Shown: positions 44,751-54,677, counted from the first letter of the stretch. The stretch: 64,000 nucleotides of DNA from JALHST01 sp963798435 (GCA_963798435.1 CAWCTF010000002.1:490607-554606); one strand, 5' to 3'. The notes: a model not told the origin generated them from the letters alone. Translations and numbers: made by a program.

Positions 44751-47663
44751 GTGAATAAAAATTTCCTAATAAATTTGGCGAATGAACTAGCAGGGGAACT
44801 TGTGTTCGATTCCTTAAGTACTGCACTGTATGCCACGGACGCCTCGGTATATCGCAAGATCCCCATGGCTGTGGCCTTTCCAAAGACCCCTGACGATATT
44901 AGAAAGCTGATTTATTTTGCGACAAACAACAAAATCGGCATTATTCCTAGAACTGCCGGCACCTCCTTGGCAGGGCAATGTGTAGGTGATGGCATCGTTG
45001 TAGATGTCTCAAGGCACTTTACAAAGATCATACATTTAGACGTAGATAAAAAATGCATTACAGTGCAGCCCGGCGTGATACGAGATGAGCTGAATCAATT
45101 TTTGCAACCCCATGGACTCTTCTTCGGGCCGAATACGTCGACCTCGAATCGATGTATGATCGGAGGCATGGTCGGCAATAATTCGTCTGGGACGACTTCG
45201 ATTAAGTATGGGGTTACAAGAGACAAAGTGATTTCCCTTAAAACCATCGTATCCGATGGGAGTGATGCCGAATTCGCAACACTTTCCCAAGCCGAATTTG
45301 CCAATAAATTAAAAGGGGAAACTATTGAATCATCCATTTATAAAAATATACATAAAGAGCTATCAAACAGTAATATACAAAAAGAAATAAAACATAGTTT
45401 TCCAAAACCCGAAATTCATAGGCGAAATACTGGCTATGCTGTTGACGAACTCTTGGGGTACATTGATTTTGGCGGCGATCAACCAGATATAAACGTATGT
45501 AAGTTGCTTTGTGGAAGTGAGGGCACCTTAGCGTTTACTACCGAAATCACACTTCGTCTCGACGACTTGCCGCCGAGCCATTCGGCCATGGTGGTCACGC
45601 ATTATAAAAGCCTTGAGGATTGTTTGTCGGATGTCGCCCCCGTTATGGCGAACGATTTACACACATGTGAAATGATGGACAAGGTAATCCTCGATTGCAC
45701 TAAAAACAATCGCGAGCAATTAAAAAATAGATTTTTCGTCGAAGGAGATCCGGCGGCACTCTTGATGCTAGAGGTCAAAGACGATACTCAAGCGGGCTTG
45801 CAAAAGCAGCTGCTCCGATTGCGCGAAACCATAAACACCTCCGGTTTGAGCTATGCCAGTCCCATCTTGCTTGGAGAGGATATCAATAAAGCCCTCGAAC
45901 TTCGCAAAGCCGGCCTTGGGCTGCTCGGGAATATTGTCGGCGATCGCAAAGCGGTGGCGTGCATCGAAGATACGGCCGTGGCCATCGAAGACCTTAAAAA
46001 CTTCATTGGGGAGTTTACGCAAATAATGAAGCAGTATGGGCAGGATGCCGTTTATTATGCGCATGCAGGGGCTGGGGAACTGCATTTACGGCCCATCCTG
46101 AACTTAAAAAAGTCGAGCGATGTAACCCTGTTTAGGGCTATTACAACCGAGGTGGCCAAGCTAACCAAAAAGTATCGCGGTTCTTTTAGCGGGGAACACG
46201 GCGACGGTATCGTTAGGGCCGAATTCATACCGCTGATGATCGGAGACAATAACTATGAATTATTGCGGCGGATAAAATCGTATTTTGACCCAAACAACAT
46301 TTTCAATCCCGGTAAAATCGTAGCTGCCTATCCAATGGATGCCTCGTTGCGCTACGAAATCGATCGCATTGAACCGGAGATTAAGACTTTCCTAGACTTT
46401 TCGGATAGCGAAGGCATCTTGAAAGCAACTGAAAAATGTAATGGTAGTGGCGATTGTCGTAAAACGCATCATATGAGCGGGGCCATGTGCCCGAGTTATC
46501 ATGCTACAAAAAATGAAAAAGATACGACAAGGGGGAGGGCCAATGCGCTGAGGGAATTTTTAACCACCTCCGACCAAGTTAATAAATTCGATACCAAAGA
46601 GCTCAAGGAGGTTTTTGATCTTTGCCTGAGTTGCAAGGCATGTGCAGGCGAATGTCCTAGCAATGTCGATGTAGCCACCTTAAAAGCCGAATTTCTATAC
46701 CAATATCAAGAGGTCAATGGGTATCCGCTACGCAATAGGCTGTTCGCGTATAACACGATGATCAACCGTTTGGGAAGCCACATGCCTCAATTGACCAATG
46801 CGATCTTCAATTCGCGTCTCTTTGGTGGAATTTCAAAGAATATCGCAGGGGTAGCTCAGGAACGAGGGCTGCCAAATGTTTCAAGCTTTAATTTCGATAA
46901 TCATCTTAAATATATTAAAAATCAATCAACTATATCAAAATCAAAAGTTGTATTGTACATTGATGAATTTACGAATTATCTCGATGTCGAATTAGGTAAG
47001 GATGCCATTGAGGTCTTAACCGGGTTGGGGTACGATGTTGAACTATATTATGCGGAAAGTGGACGCACCTTCATTTCGAAGGGGTTTTTAAGACAGGCAA
47101 AAACCCTAGCCCTAAAAAATATGGCCGACTTAAGGCAGTTCGCCATCCGACAAATACCCGTAGTCGGACTCGAGCCTTCGGCTATCCTGACCTTTCGCGA
47201 TGAATACCAACGTTTTCAAGGGGATGTCGAGATTGCAAATACCATCGCCTTAAATGCCTTTTTAATCGAGGAATTTCTCTCACAGGAAATACAAAAAGGG
47301 GTTATTAAGGCTGAAAACTTTCACAAGGAGCATAAAACGGTCAAAATACACAACCACTGCCACCAAAAGGCCCTAAGCAACCAAAAGGTGACCTTTGATA
47401 TTCTCAATCTCCCCGAGAATTATACGGTTTCGATTATCAACTCAGGCTGTTGCGGCATGGCTGGTTCTTTTGGATATGAGAAGGAGCATTATGGGGTCAG
47501 TATGCAAATCGGGGAATTGAAACTGTTTCCTGCAATCCGAAAAACCACCGAAGATGTTTTGATTGCCGCCAACGGTACCAGTTGTCGCCACCAGATATTC
47601 GATGGGACAAAAAGAAAGGCGCTCCACCCAATTTCTATTTTGAAGATGGCATTAGTGAATTGA
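44751..47663 (+). CDS. FAD/Fe-S D-2-hydroxyacid dehydrogenase, YdiJ-like
   Basis: 970 residues from a GTG at 44751 (NKNFLINLANELAG); no in-frame ATG precedes the conserved core. Residues ~35-250 are a PCMH-type FAD domain (IPRTAGTSLAGQCVGDG, NNSSGTTSIKYGVTRD), followed by the FAD-linked oxidase C-terminal domain (YYAHAGAGELHLRP, SFSGEHGDGIVR). A 4Fe-4S region follows with CNGSGDC, CPSYHATKNE and CLSCKACAGECPS, then a CCG-type domain (HNHCHQKAL, NSGCCGMAGSFGYE). This GlcD-plus-GlcF fusion matches E. coli YdiJ, reported to oxidise D-2-hydroxyglutarate. Lactate or glycolate are alternatives. Confidence 0.9.
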   Translation: MNKNFLINLANELAGELVFDSLSTALYATDASVYRKIPMAVAFPKTPDDIRKLIYFATNNKIGIIPRTAGTSLAGQCVGDGIVVDVSRHFTKIIHLDVDKKCITVQPGVIRDELNQFLQPHGLFFGPNTSTSNRCMIGGMVGNNSSGTTSIKYGVTRDKVISLKTIVSDGSDAEFATLSQAEFANKLKGETIESSIYKNIHKELSNSNIQKEIKHSFPKPEIHRRNTGYAVDELLGYIDFGGDQPDINVCKLLCGSEGTLAFTTEITLRLDDLPPSHSAMVVTHYKSLEDCLSDVAPVMANDLHTCEMMDKVILDCTKNNREQLKNRFFVEGDPAALLMLEVKDDTQAGLQKQLLRLRETINTSGLSYASPILLGEDINKALELRKAGLGLLGNIVGDRKAVACIEDTAVAIEDLKNFIGEFTQIMKQYGQDAVYYAHAGAGELHLRPILNLKKSSDVTLFRAITTEVAKLTKKYRGSFSGEHGDGIVRAEFIPLMIGDNNYELLRRIKSYFDPNNIFNPGKIVAAYPMDASLRYEIDRIEPEIKTFLDFSDSEGILKATEKCNGSGDCRKTHHMSGAMCPSYHATKNEKDTTRGRANALREFLTTSDQVNKFDTKELKEVFDLCLSCKACAGECPSNVDVATLKAEFLYQYQEVNGYPLRNRLFAYNTMINRLGSHMPQLTNAIFNSRLFGGISKNIAGVAQERGLPNVSSFNFDNHLKYIKNQSTISKSKVVLYIDEFTNYLDVELGKDAIEVLTGLGYDVELYYAESGRTFISKGFLRQAKTLALKNMADLRQFAIRQIPVVGLEPSAILTFRDEYQRFQGDVEIANTIALNAFLIEEFLSQEIQKGVIKAENFHKEHKTVKIHNHCHQKALSNQKVTFDILNLPENYTVSIINSGCCGMAGSFGYEKEHYGVSMQIGELKLFPAIRKTTEDVLIAANGTSCRHQIFDGTKRKALHPISILKMALVN

Positions 47664-47717
47664 TTTTCGTATCTCTTGATTAAAAATTACCTTTGAAACC
47701 ACATAATCGACCGACCG

Positions 47718-48782
47718 ATGGCTGGAAACACATATGGTACCCTTTTTAAACTTACGACTTTTGGCGAGTCACACGGGGCGGCCATTGGCGGCATCCTAGA
47801 CGGTTGTCCGTCGGGACTCGTACTTGACATGGCCAAGATCCAAGCTGAATTAGACCGACGAAAACCAGGGCAATCTGCTATTGTCACCCAACGCAAAGAG
47901 CCCGATACCGTTGAGTTTCTTTCCGGTATTTTCGAGGGCACTACCACTGGCACGCCTATAGGCTTTGTTATTCGGAATACAAATCAAAAATCAAACGATT
48001 ATTCCCATATTCGGGATTCATATCGACCCTCCCATGCCGATTTTGTTTATGATCAAAAATATGGTTTAAGGGACTATCGTGGCGGTGGCCGTAGTTCGGC
48101 AAGGGAAACAGCTAGTAGGGTCGTGGCAGGTGCCGTCGCCAAACAATTCTTAAAAGACATAAAAATCAATGCCTATGTCTCACAGGTAGGCACAATGAAA
48201 CTGAATAAGGGGTACCAGGAAATGGATTTGTCACTTGCAGAATCGAATGCAGTGCGCTGCCCCGATCCGGAAATGGCCGCACGGATGGAGGAATACATCA
48301 AAGACGTGCGCAAGGAGGGGGATACCATCGGAGGAATCGTTAGCTGCGTCGCCCGAAATGTTCCGATCGGATTGGGAGAGCCCGTTTTTGATAAGCTGCA
48401 TGCCGAATTGGGAAAGGCGATGTTATCGATCAATGCGGTGAAAGGATTTGAATATGGCAGTGGTTTTCAGGGTGTTCAAATGAAAGGGAGCCTACATAAT
48501 GATCAATTCAATCAGGATGGGACTACAAAAACAAACTATAGTGGTGGTATTCAAGGAGGTATAAGCAATGGTATGGATATTTACTTTAATGTCGCTTTCA
48601 AACCCGTAGCCACGATTATCCAGCCTTATGAAACGATTGATAAAGCAGGTAATACGATACAGGCCCAGGGAAAAGGCCGCCATGATCCATGTGTGGTTCC
48701 TAGGGCGGTCCCTATCGTTGAAGCAATGACCGCCTTGGTATTGGCCGATTTTACGCTGCTTAACCGAACGATCAAATTATAG
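47718..48782 (+). CDS. aroC: Chorismate synthase
   Basis: 354-residue FMN-dependent enzyme converting 5-enolpyruvylshikimate 3-phosphate to chorismate, the last step of the shikimate pathway. Signatures FGESHGAAIGG, the RPSHAD-containing stretch, RGGGRSSARET and RHDPCVVPR near the C-terminus are all intact. Length is standard. It follows the YdiJ-like gene after 54 bases on the same strand. Confidence 0.98.
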   Translation: MAGNTYGTLFKLTTFGESHGAAIGGILDGCPSGLVLDMAKIQAELDRRKPGQSAIVTQRKEPDTVEFLSGIFEGTTTGTPIGFVIRNTNQKSNDYSHIRDSYRPSHADFVYDQKYGLRDYRGGGRSSARETASRVVAGAVAKQFLKDIKINAYVSQVGTMKLNKGYQEMDLSLAESNAVRCPDPEMAARMEEYIKDVRKEGDTIGGIVSCVARNVPIGLGEPVFDKLHAELGKAMLSINAVKGFEYGSGFQGVQMKGSLHNDQFNQDGTTKTNYSGGIQGGISNGMDIYFNVAFKPVATIIQPYETIDKAGNTIQAQGKGRHDPCVVPRAVPIVEAMTALVLADFTLLNRTIKL

Positions 48783-48847
48783 GCCTGCATTTTTGTCCTA
48801 CACCACTCAAAACAGTATCTTCCCATAATTAATCAAAGCATACCTGT

Positions 48848-50158
48848 ATGAAAAAATTGGAGCTACACTGGCAAATCCTACTCGGAATGGTAAGTGGGGT
48901 ACTTTTTGCCCTGGCCATGGTGCAATTTGAATGGGGACCCAAAATAGTGTCTGATTGGGTAAAGCCTTTTGGGAATATTTTCATCAATTCCCTAAAACTC
49001 ATTGCAGTTCCATTGATTTTGGCATCTTTGATCAAAGGGGTCTCAGACTTAAAGGATATCTCAAAGCTTTCAAAGATGGGCGGCCGCACTATTGGCCTCT
49101 ACATCATGACAACCGTAATCGCCGTGTCGATCGGACTTGGTATCGTAAATGTTATTAAACCTGGGAATTCCATCTCCGAGGAAACCCGTAACGAACTTGT
49201 TGCCAATTATAGTGGAGACGCCAACTCAAGGATCGCCGAGGCCGAGCAGCAGAAAGAATCAGGCCCTTTACAGGCCTTGGAAGATTTGGTGCCCAGTAAT
49301 ATTTTCAATGCGGCCAGTGATAACGGTAATATGCTGCAAGTGATTTTCTTCGCCGTATTCTTTGGTATCGGCCTAATTCTTATCCCGGAGAAACAGGCGG
49401 CACCTGTAAAGGCGTTTTTTGATGGCTTCAATGAGGTTATCCTGAAGCTTATCGATTTGATCATGCTGGCCGCTCCGTATGGAGTTTTTGCACTGTTGGC
49501 CGCCTTGGTTGTCGAATCGCCTAGTATGGATCTCTTCAAGGCCCTCGCATGGTATGCGATTTGCGTCGTATTGGGCTTGACGTTGATGTTGGGGGTTTAC
49601 TTGCTCATCGTATATGTATTTACAAAAAAGAGCCCCGTCTTCTTTATGAAGGGCATGGCCCCTGCACAATTATTGGCCTTTTCGACCAGTTCGAGTGCAG
49701 CGACCTTGCCAGTCACCATGGAACGCGTAGAGGAACATCTCGGGGTAGAGGAAGAAGTTACCAGCTTTGTCCTACCCATAGGGGCGACGATCAACATGGA
49801 TGGCACTAGCTTGTATCAGGCCGTTGCTGCGGTATTCATTGCCCAGGCTTTTGGAATGGACCTTAGTTTTTCGACCCAAATGGGCATCATCGTGACGGCA
49901 ACCCTTGCTTCTATTGGCAGTGCGGCAGTCCCAGGGGCCGGGATGGTCATGCTTGTCATCGTGTTGGCACAGGCTGGAATTCCGGAGGCGGGTCTTGCCT
50001 TGATCTTTGCCGTCGACCGGCCGCTAGACATGTGTAGGACGATTATAAATGTTTCTGGGGATGCCACCGTCTCGATGGTGGTCGCTAAATCCTTAGGGAA
50101 GTTGGGCGAACCCAAAATCAAGAATTGGGACGATAATCTAAAAGAGGACGCGCTCTAA
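48848..50158 (+). CDS. Dicarboxylate/amino acid:cation symporter (DAACS family)
   Basis: 436-residue Na+- or H+-coupled transporter of the GltPh/DctA fold in the cytoplasmic membrane. Substrate-site motifs: SSSAATLP in the HP1 hairpin, NMDGTSLYQA in TM7, and GSAAVPGAG in HP2, with DRPLDMCRTIINVSGD in TM8. The TM8 Asp-Arg pattern (DMCRT) fits glutamate/aspartate or C4-dicarboxylate transport. An insertion of ~40 residues (NELVANYSGDANSRIAEAEQ) between TM3 and TM4 is charged, as in several flavobacterial members. Confidence 0.93.
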   Translation: MKKLELHWQILLGMVSGVLFALAMVQFEWGPKIVSDWVKPFGNIFINSLKLIAVPLILASLIKGVSDLKDISKLSKMGGRTIGLYIMTTVIAVSIGLGIVNVIKPGNSISEETRNELVANYSGDANSRIAEAEQQKESGPLQALEDLVPSNIFNAASDNGNMLQVIFFAVFFGIGLILIPEKQAAPVKAFFDGFNEVILKLIDLIMLAAPYGVFALLAALVVESPSMDLFKALAWYAICVVLGLTLMLGVYLLIVYVFTKKSPVFFMKGMAPAQLLAFSTSSSAATLPVTMERVEEHLGVEEEVTSFVLPIGATINMDGTSLYQAVAAVFIAQAFGMDLSFSTQMGIIVTATLASIGSAAVPGAGMVMLVIVLAQAGIPEAGLALIFAVDRPLDMCRTIINVSGDATVSMVVAKSLGKLGEPKIKNWDDNLKEDAL

Positions 50159-50187
50159 GTCCGACCCAAAAACCGATTTGTATCTGA

Positions 50188-50595
50188 TTACGCCAAAAAT
50201 TTTGCCTTTAATTCCGGCGTTGGCACCATGCATTGGTCTTTTTTTCCATACCATTTATAGCGATTGTGCGCAATAAAATCGTATACGATATTTCGCATAC
50301 GGGCCGGAATCCATTTAAATAGGGCCAGTAGCGACCAAATGCCGCCGAGGTCACGCGCAATTTCTATGGCCGCGTCCGATTTAATATAATAGGCAACGCC
50401 AGGTTCTATCAAAATAACGGAATCAACGACCGAGCTATCGATATGGCGCTCCGAAATCAGTTTTTGACCGATGTCACTCTGCAATGGGGCGAAACGATAA
50501 CGGTCTTCGGTGTCCCTTTCGATGACATATTGAACAGCCCCGTTGCACAAATTGCAGACCCCATCAAATAGGATAATTTTTTTTTCGTTTTTCAC
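50188..50595 (-). CDS. DCC (DUF393) family thiol-disulfide oxidoreductase-like protein
   Basis: 135 residues, GTG start at 50595 (KNEKKIILFDGVCN). The family motif DGVCNLC puts Cys14 and Cys17 in a CxxC in a thioredoxin-like fold. RYRFAPLQSDIG and the C-terminal YDFIAHNRYKWYGK are typical. Activity is predicted, not established for most members. It stands next to the TPR-HTH regulator on the same strand. Confidence 0.9.
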   Translation of the reverse strand: MKNEKKIILFDGVCNLCNGAVQYVIERDTEDRYRFAPLQSDIGQKLISERHIDSSVVDSVILIEPGVAYYIKSDAAIEIARDLGGIWSLLALFKWIPARMRNIVYDFIAHNRYKWYGKKDQCMVPTPELKAKFLA

Positions 50596-50634
50596 AGGGT
50601 AAAGATACGGCCTGAATCAATAGTTTTTTCCTTC

Positions 50635-52506
50635 TTAGAGCGTATTTAAAAAGGTAGTAAGATCCGTTTCACGGGCAAGCCCCAATTTCTTTTTTAAACG
50701 GTATTTTGATTTAAGGATGCTATCGGGCATGACGTTCATTGTGGCCGAAATTTCCTTAGTGGTCAGGTTCATTCGCAAAAAGGCGGCCAAACGGATCTCT
50801 TTTTCAGAAATATCCCCGTACAAGGATTTTAATTTTTGATCAAAATCGTTATGAACCTCTGCGAAATACGTTTTAAATACTTCCCAATCCTTATCCTCGG
50901 CACTTTGCTTTTTTAGTAACATGACCAAGCGCCGAAACTCTATTTTGAAAAGTTCAGGGGACTGCCTTATTTTTTCCAGGTTTTCCTTAAGCTCTTGAAT
51001 AAAGGTATTTTTCTGCACCAGGTGCAAGGTTTGGCTCGCCAATTCCTTCTTCTTATGCGCGATTTCCTGCTGATATATGGCCTCCTGTTTTTCACGCGCC
51101 ATGCGATTTTTTTTCATCCGCTGGCGAAACCCAAAAAATAGTAGACCAGAGAAGGCAAGGGCCGAAGCCATTCCCCCGGCATAAAGGCTTTTCGTGAGCG
51201 AGTCAACCTTGGCTTTTTGATTTAGGGTATTGATTTCTTCTTCTTGCAAGGCAATTTCGGCCTCCTTTTTTTCAGTTTCATAAAGTGTTCTTAGCTCCTG
51301 GATTTGCTGTGTCTTCTTTAGGTTGTATAAACTGTCCTTGAAACGCTCCTGGGTCTTTCGGTCCATTAAGGAATTTTCAACATGGTGTAGTTTTTCATAG
51401 ATACGGGAACGCAGCAGGTAACAACTTTGTTGGTAATCAAGTGCTTTTACCGAATCGGCTATATGAATGGCACTATTGGCATATACAAGGCTCTTATCGG
51501 GCATATTCTGAGCAAGGTAGAGTTCCGCCATTTTTTTTTGAATTTCGATTTTATTGTTTGTAAAGCCGTTCTCTTTATGGTACGCCAGGCTTTTGGAAAG
51601 ATATTCGTATGCCTGGCTAAAATCCCCGATTTGCATGAAGGCATCGCCTAAGTTATGATAGGCGATTGCCGCGGTACCTTCGACATGGTATTTTTCGGCA
51701 ATCGCAATGCCCTCCTTAAAATTTTGAATGGCCTTTTCATTTTGGTGTTGGTCAAGATAGGTGGCTCCTATATCGATATAGGCTTCGGAAGCAAATACAT
51801 TGTCATTGGTTTCTAGGTATACCTTCAAGGCCCTATTATAGTAATCGATTGCTTCTGTGTAGTTTTTAAGGTTGTATTGAATATGACCGATTTTCCGTAT
51901 GATATCCGCTTCCATATAGGGTTCGGTCTTAAGGGTATCGAGGATTTTCAGGGCCTCCATGAATTTGATCTGGGCAATCCGGTAATTTCCCTTGTCCATA
52001 TGAATGCTTCCCAGATGACCGATCGTAACTCCCATTTTTGTGTATTTCCCGGCTTCCCTGAAAAGGGTAATGGCCTGGTCATAGGTATCAAACGATTTTT
52101 CAAACTCGCCTTTCATGCCATAATAATTTGCGATATCCGACAAGGCCATGGCCAGATTGCTGCTGTCTTTGAGAATCAGGGCCAGGTCCTTGGTTTTGTT
52201 GTGGTAATAGAACGAAGAATCCATATTGCCCAAATACATATGGTTCGAACCCAGTGAATGGCTCGCTTGCATTAGTAGCTTCCTGTTGGAGGCCATTTCC
52301 GATAATCTTAAACTTTTACGGGCATACTCGATCGACTCCTTGGGGTCAGCAAAAATGGTTTCATCATAAAGGGCCTGTAAAATCCTGATTTTATCCTCCA
52401 TGTTTTCCACGGTGGCAAGCCCCGTTTTTAAACTGTCGATTTTCGAAGTGTTTTGCCCGAAGGCGAAAGCCTGAATAAAAAATAAGAAGTACACTGTTTT
52501 TTTCAT
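50635..52506 (-). CDS. Membrane-tethered TPR regulator with C-terminal HTH
   Basis: 623 residues. Signal-like N-terminus (MKKTVYFLFFIQAFAFGQ), then about seven TPR units across residues ~35-370 (for example NLKNYTEAIDYYNRALKVY, QIGDFSQAYEYLSKSLAYH). A coiled coil and one transmembrane helix (GGMASALAFSGLLFFGF, residues ~441-462) follow, then a cytoplasmic coiled coil and a C-terminal LuxR/GerE-like HTH (SEKEIRLAAFLRMNLTTKEIS). It is thus built as a periplasmic TPR sensor joined to a DNA-binding domain. This architecture is common in Bacteroidetes. It faces the cytolysin-like gene across 396 bases containing TTGTCCAT repeats and may regulate it. Confidence 0.88.
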   Translation of the reverse strand: MKKTVYFLFFIQAFAFGQNTSKIDSLKTGLATVENMEDKIRILQALYDETIFADPKESIEYARKSLRLSEMASNRKLLMQASHSLGSNHMYLGNMDSSFYYHNKTKDLALILKDSSNLAMALSDIANYYGMKGEFEKSFDTYDQAITLFREAGKYTKMGVTIGHLGSIHMDKGNYRIAQIKFMEALKILDTLKTEPYMEADIIRKIGHIQYNLKNYTEAIDYYNRALKVYLETNDNVFASEAYIDIGATYLDQHQNEKAIQNFKEGIAIAEKYHVEGTAAIAYHNLGDAFMQIGDFSQAYEYLSKSLAYHKENGFTNNKIEIQKKMAELYLAQNMPDKSLVYANSAIHIADSVKALDYQQSCYLLRSRIYEKLHHVENSLMDRKTQERFKDSLYNLKKTQQIQELRTLYETEKKEAEIALQEEEINTLNQKAKVDSLTKSLYAGGMASALAFSGLLFFGFRQRMKKNRMAREKQEAIYQQEIAHKKKELASQTLHLVQKNTFIQELKENLEKIRQSPELFKIEFRRLVMLLKKQSAEDKDWEVFKTYFAEVHNDFDQKLKSLYGDISEKEIRLAAFLRMNLTTKEISATMNVMPDSILKSKYRLKKKLGLARETDLTTFLNTL

Positions 52507-52671
52507 AAACCTTTAAAGTCTTTTTGTATTTCGCTGAATGCAGTGCCAATCGTGAATTGTGCCGATCTACTTCCTACAAGCAACTGCATTCCTGCGCTTG
52601 TTGTTTGATTTCTACTAAGATACCCAATAAATCACATTTGGGGAGGGGGCAACTGGGAAGTCAAAGTGGAT

Positions 52672-52834
52672 TTGTCCATACCTTGTCCATATAAAATTCA
52701 AATGAAATATTTAAAATATTAATTATAACTAATAGATATTCAATTATATAATAGATTTTTATTCGATGTGCTAATTGTGGCTGTCCATGGCCCGCTTATT
52801 GGTTTTTTAGGATACTTGTCCATTGTTTGTCCAT
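52672..52834. promoter_or_regulatory. TTGTCCAT repeat sites upstream of the cytolysin-like gene
   Basis: TTGTCCAT occurs at 52672-52679, 52683-52690, 52816-52823 and 52827-52834, with a fifth partial copy TGTCCAT at 52782-52788. The first two and the last two each form a pair with an exact 11-base period. The 11-base direct-repeat spacing is what PhoB/OmpR-type and other tandem-binding activators use. The downstream pair ends 9 bases before the -33 element, an activator position. The rest of the 396-base intergenic region (52507-52902) is AT-rich, with no gene visible. Confidence 0.6.
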
Positions 52835-52843
52835 GGCCATAAA

Positions 52844-52874
52844 TTGGTGTATGGTTGATTTGACGATAGTTTTG
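52844..52874 (+). promoter_or_regulatory. Predicted promoter of the cytolysin-like gene
   Basis: TTG at 52844-52846, 20-base spacer, TAGTTTTG at 52867-52874: a full match to the Bacteroidetes consensus. The -7 box ends 28 bases before the ATG at 52903. Confidence 0.6.
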
Positions 52875-52902
52875 ACTTGTTGAATCTAAAAAACTAGTCA
52901 TT

Positions 52903-54442
52903 ATGAAAACAAGATCCTTTAAAGCTAAAATGGTATTTTCCCTACTTTTTGGAGGGATGTTCCTGGTCGCATTGAATTCATGTAGCAAAGACGCTGGGGG
53001 CGAAGAACCCGGCCCAAAGCCCAATCCGGAAGCAAATGAAATCGCCACGGTCATCGCCAACCTATCGTATGATGCGAATGCACTTTTGAATGTACAGGAA
53101 ACCGGAGGTACGCCCTCCGAACGTACTTTGATCAATGAAAATTCAAGTAACAGCGGGCCTTCCCTCGGCTATGTTGAAACGTGCGAGACGAAAGACTATA
53201 GCCTTGAATCTAATTTTGATGATATCGCGATCCTTCGGCCAACCAACGGTATCATCTGGCCCGGCGCCTTGGTGATCGGGAATCAGGGGATGTTAGATGG
53301 CATGCCCGATCCGTTGACGTTAGGAAGGGCCCCAGTGACCCTAAGATTAGACCTCCCAGGAATCGGGGACCAAGGGAATATCGTTGTCGAAAACCCCACA
53401 AACTCCTCGGTGCAATCGAACATCGATGGGGCGTTGGAATGGTGGAATGCCAATGCGTACCAGGAAGGTTATGTCAATGCGAGCAATTCATCGTATCAAG
53501 CGACCACTTCGTACTCCTCAAAACAAATGAGCCTTGATGTCGGCCTAAACCTCGAGTGGGCTACCGGATCGGTCGCATCGCAGCTTGAATATGAAAGCAC
53601 CGCTACCAAACGGGTCGCCTCGATGGTCTATAAACAAGTGTTCTATACGGTGACCATGGATACCCCGGCAACTCCGGCCAGCGTTTTCGGTACGAATGTA
53701 ACGACTGCACAGGTCGAGGCTGCCGTAATGATCTGATGCCCCACCGGCCTATATCAATTCGGTTTCCTATGGCAGAATCATCATGTTTCGAATGGAAACC
53801 GCCGACCAAAGAACTTCGATAGACCTTGATGCCGTGCTTGAATATGCGGGAGGCGTAAACGGTACCGGGACGATCAATGCGACCTACGATGAGATATTGA
53901 GAAATTCGTCGATCACCGTCGTCACGATCGGTGGTAATGCCGAAGTTGCCTCGGAGGCCGTAACCGCAGAAGGTCCAGGTTCGTTGACCCCGATTATCAC
54001 TGGTAAAAATGCGGTATACGGCAGGGATAACCCCGGCGTTCCCATCGCCTATACGATTCGGTACCTCAAAGACAATAGTTTTGCGAAAATGGGGTACGCC
54101 ACTGATTATCGAATTATGCAATGTGGGACCTACGAATACCAACATAAAAACGCCTATTTGGACAATAATATCCTTTTGGATGTACGATTTCGATTCTCCT
54201 ATAAAATCAAGGGAACGCAAACCCTTGCGTATACCAGCTGGAAAAAAGTTTCAAAAAACGATTCAAGGGAAGGTATAAAACCCCCTGCGGGAGCCCATGA
54301 TGTAAAAATTCAATTTGAAGTTTGGGATCTTTCTTGGAAGGCCCTTGGCCAATTCGACCTGAACTATATCGGCAGCGACAAATGTTACGAGGCCTATTCC
54401 CCGGCCTTCCTACAGGTGGGGGTGCGGAGCATGGGTTGTTAG
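52903..54442 (+). pseudogene. Cholesterol-dependent-cytolysin-like lipoprotein, frameshifted
   Basis: Two frames together cover a thiol-activated cytolysin fold. Frame 1 (52903-53736) starts with a lipobox VALNSC (Cys27) and has YPGALL-like IWPGALVIGNQ, PVTLRLDLPG, VENPTNSSV and YKQVFYTVTMDTPATP. It hits TGA at 53734. Frame 2 continues exactly where the family does, PPAYINSVSYGR, then PGVPIAYTIRYLKDN and a domain-4-like end with WDLSWKALG and a final Cys. The join must fall within 53731-53734, since frame 2 has a stop just upstream. Restoring one TC dinucleotide there gives VMISDAPPA with about the spacing of perfringolysin. The cholesterol-binding undecapeptide ECTGLAWEWWR and Thr-Leu pair are not conserved. 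CDC-like proteins are known from Bacteroidetes. Confidence 0.8.
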
Positions 54443-54677
54443 TAGTTGATCTCGGCAAGCTTCAAGTAGGGAGCCAAACGGTGCTCTTTAGTCACTGAAT
54501 GCCCTGCAATTTTTAGTAGGAGCTGGTTTAAAAGGACAGTCGGTGTCTTAAGTTGTAGGTTCAACAACTTGATGCCGGCTGTTAATTTTTCGATATGACT
54601 AGATAAAATCATATACGATATCCTGTAACTACCTAATAATCAAATTTAAAACATTTCCAAACAGAAGAGGGGAGCGC

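Noticed and set aside
53731..53736. Programmed +1 frameshift (RF2-like, ATC TGA) in the cytolysin-like gene
   Set aside because: The tight window between the frames is suggestive, but AUC would re-pair poorly at UCU, I see no strong Shine-Dalgarno just upstream, and a 2-base loss in a TC repeat gives a better spacing to the family. Kept as a minor alternative.
52903..54442. Two separate genes: a secreted protein and a downstream protein starting at 53783
   Set aside because: Each half covers a different part of one known fold and the sequence is continuous across the TGA.
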